This document shows, piece after piece, positions 39,479-39,523 of a stretch of DNA of 39,523 bases. Positions within the stretch are counted from its first letter, which is position 1; each line of letters begins with the position of its first letter. The stretch lies in assembly GCA_003023785.1 (NCBI GenBank), contig PXRS01000016.1, positions 1-39,523 on the forward strand, written 5' to 3'. Position numbers and translations under genes: made by a program. Source of the stretch: Halobacteriales archaeon QS_5_68_33 (GTDB taxonomy: Archaea > Halobacteriota > Halobacteria > Halobacteriales > Haloarculaceae). Below the pieces are notes generated by a model. That model saw only the letters and a list, made by a program, of their open reading frames with translations, was not told where the DNA came from and did not search any database.

Positions 39479-39523
39479 ATGATAGACAGGCTTGAGAAGG
39501 AAGTAGACATGCTGGAGCGCCAT
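39479..39523 (+). CDS. start of a winged-helix (MIDRLEKEV) regulator, partial
   Basis: The last 45 bases encode MIDRLEKEVDMLERH, which I recognise as the N-terminus of a widespread haloarchaeal winged-helix protein of about 80-90 residues. Only its coiled start is present because the window ends. A TATA-like AACCTTTAAAAG lies about 30 bases upstream. The gap 39314-39478 otherwise shows only a minus-strand frame without an ATG, too weak to call. Confidence 0.65.
   Translation, partial: MIDRLEKEVDMLERH

Larger units (their letters stand above)
38489..39523. other. lower-GC right flank (accessory segment)
   Basis: From about 38489 to the window end, codons more often end in A or T, AT-rich promoters are common and genes are small regulators, in contrast with the adjacent purA region. 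The left boundary coincides with truncated R1 copy J. No integrase is visible within the window, so the nature of the segment is undetermined. Confidence 0.5.

Overview
The window is GC-rich chromosomal DNA from a haloarchaeon (class Halobacteria). Its proteins are strongly acidic and rich in Asp, Glu, Ala and Val. Codons end in C or G, and many starts lie about 25-30 bases downstream of a TATA-like box, as expected for leaderless archaeal transcripts. Haloarchaeal families recur: a Trm112-like protein, a KaiC/RAD55-like ATPase, a DR2241-type Fe-S protein, TAT-exported subtilase, KDPG aldolase and a presenilin-like A22 protease. I cannot name a genus. No rRNA, tRNA, CRISPR array or complete insertion sequence was seen.

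Layout. 1-1460 is a lower-GC flank with the tail of one gene and an endonuclease/exonuclease/phosphatase-fold protein. 1464-6533 holds a PHP phosphoesterase, a KaiC-like ATPase with a small partner, two tandem membrane zinc-ribbon proteins, a hexapeptide-repeat acyltransferase and a CPBP membrane protease. 6600-12862 holds a VapB-like antitoxin remnant, trpS preceded by a possible Trp-containing leader peptide, an XRE-type regulator, a membrane protein and mutS. 12863-16100 holds dispersed repeats, a gene fragment, a TIM-barrel isomerase-like protein and a PH-domain/coiled-coil protein. 16200-22852 holds a coupled parA-cheW pair, a type II NADH dehydrogenase, an S9 peptidase and two winged-helix regulators. 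22975-30850 holds a frameshifted fen1, a membrane zinc-ribbon protein, a GNAT enzyme, a shortened methyltransferase, small membrane and soluble proteins, an ornithine cyclodeaminase-family enzyme, an intact methyltransferase and an A22 protease. 30851-38368 holds a Gfo/Idh/MocA oxidoreductase, kdgA, a DR2241-type protein, a Trm112-like protein, a halolysin-like subtilase and purA. From 38489 to the end GC falls again, with a small unknown protein and two winged-helix regulators.

The most striking feature is a family of palindromic elements of about 80 bp (called R1 here). There are twelve full, partial or nested copies between 8455 and 38488. Four copies resolve to exactly 80 bp after simple events are undone. 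The ends read TGATACGG...CCGTATCA, and in nine genes the TGA stop codon is shared with the element's edge. The arms exist in three sequence classes that stay self-complementary, so pairing rather than sequence appears conserved. One copy carries another class nested inside it, flanked by a 2-bp duplication. One copy is cut exactly where the low-GC right flank begins. R1 could be a mobile palindromic element that targets stop codons, a bidirectional terminator family, or both.

Other points of interest are the possible trpS attenuation leader, the fen1 helical-arch deletion, the ParA-CheW pairing, a nuclease-fold protein lacking its metal-binding Glu, and several gene remnants. All functional assignments rest on reading motifs by eye; no database search was possible.
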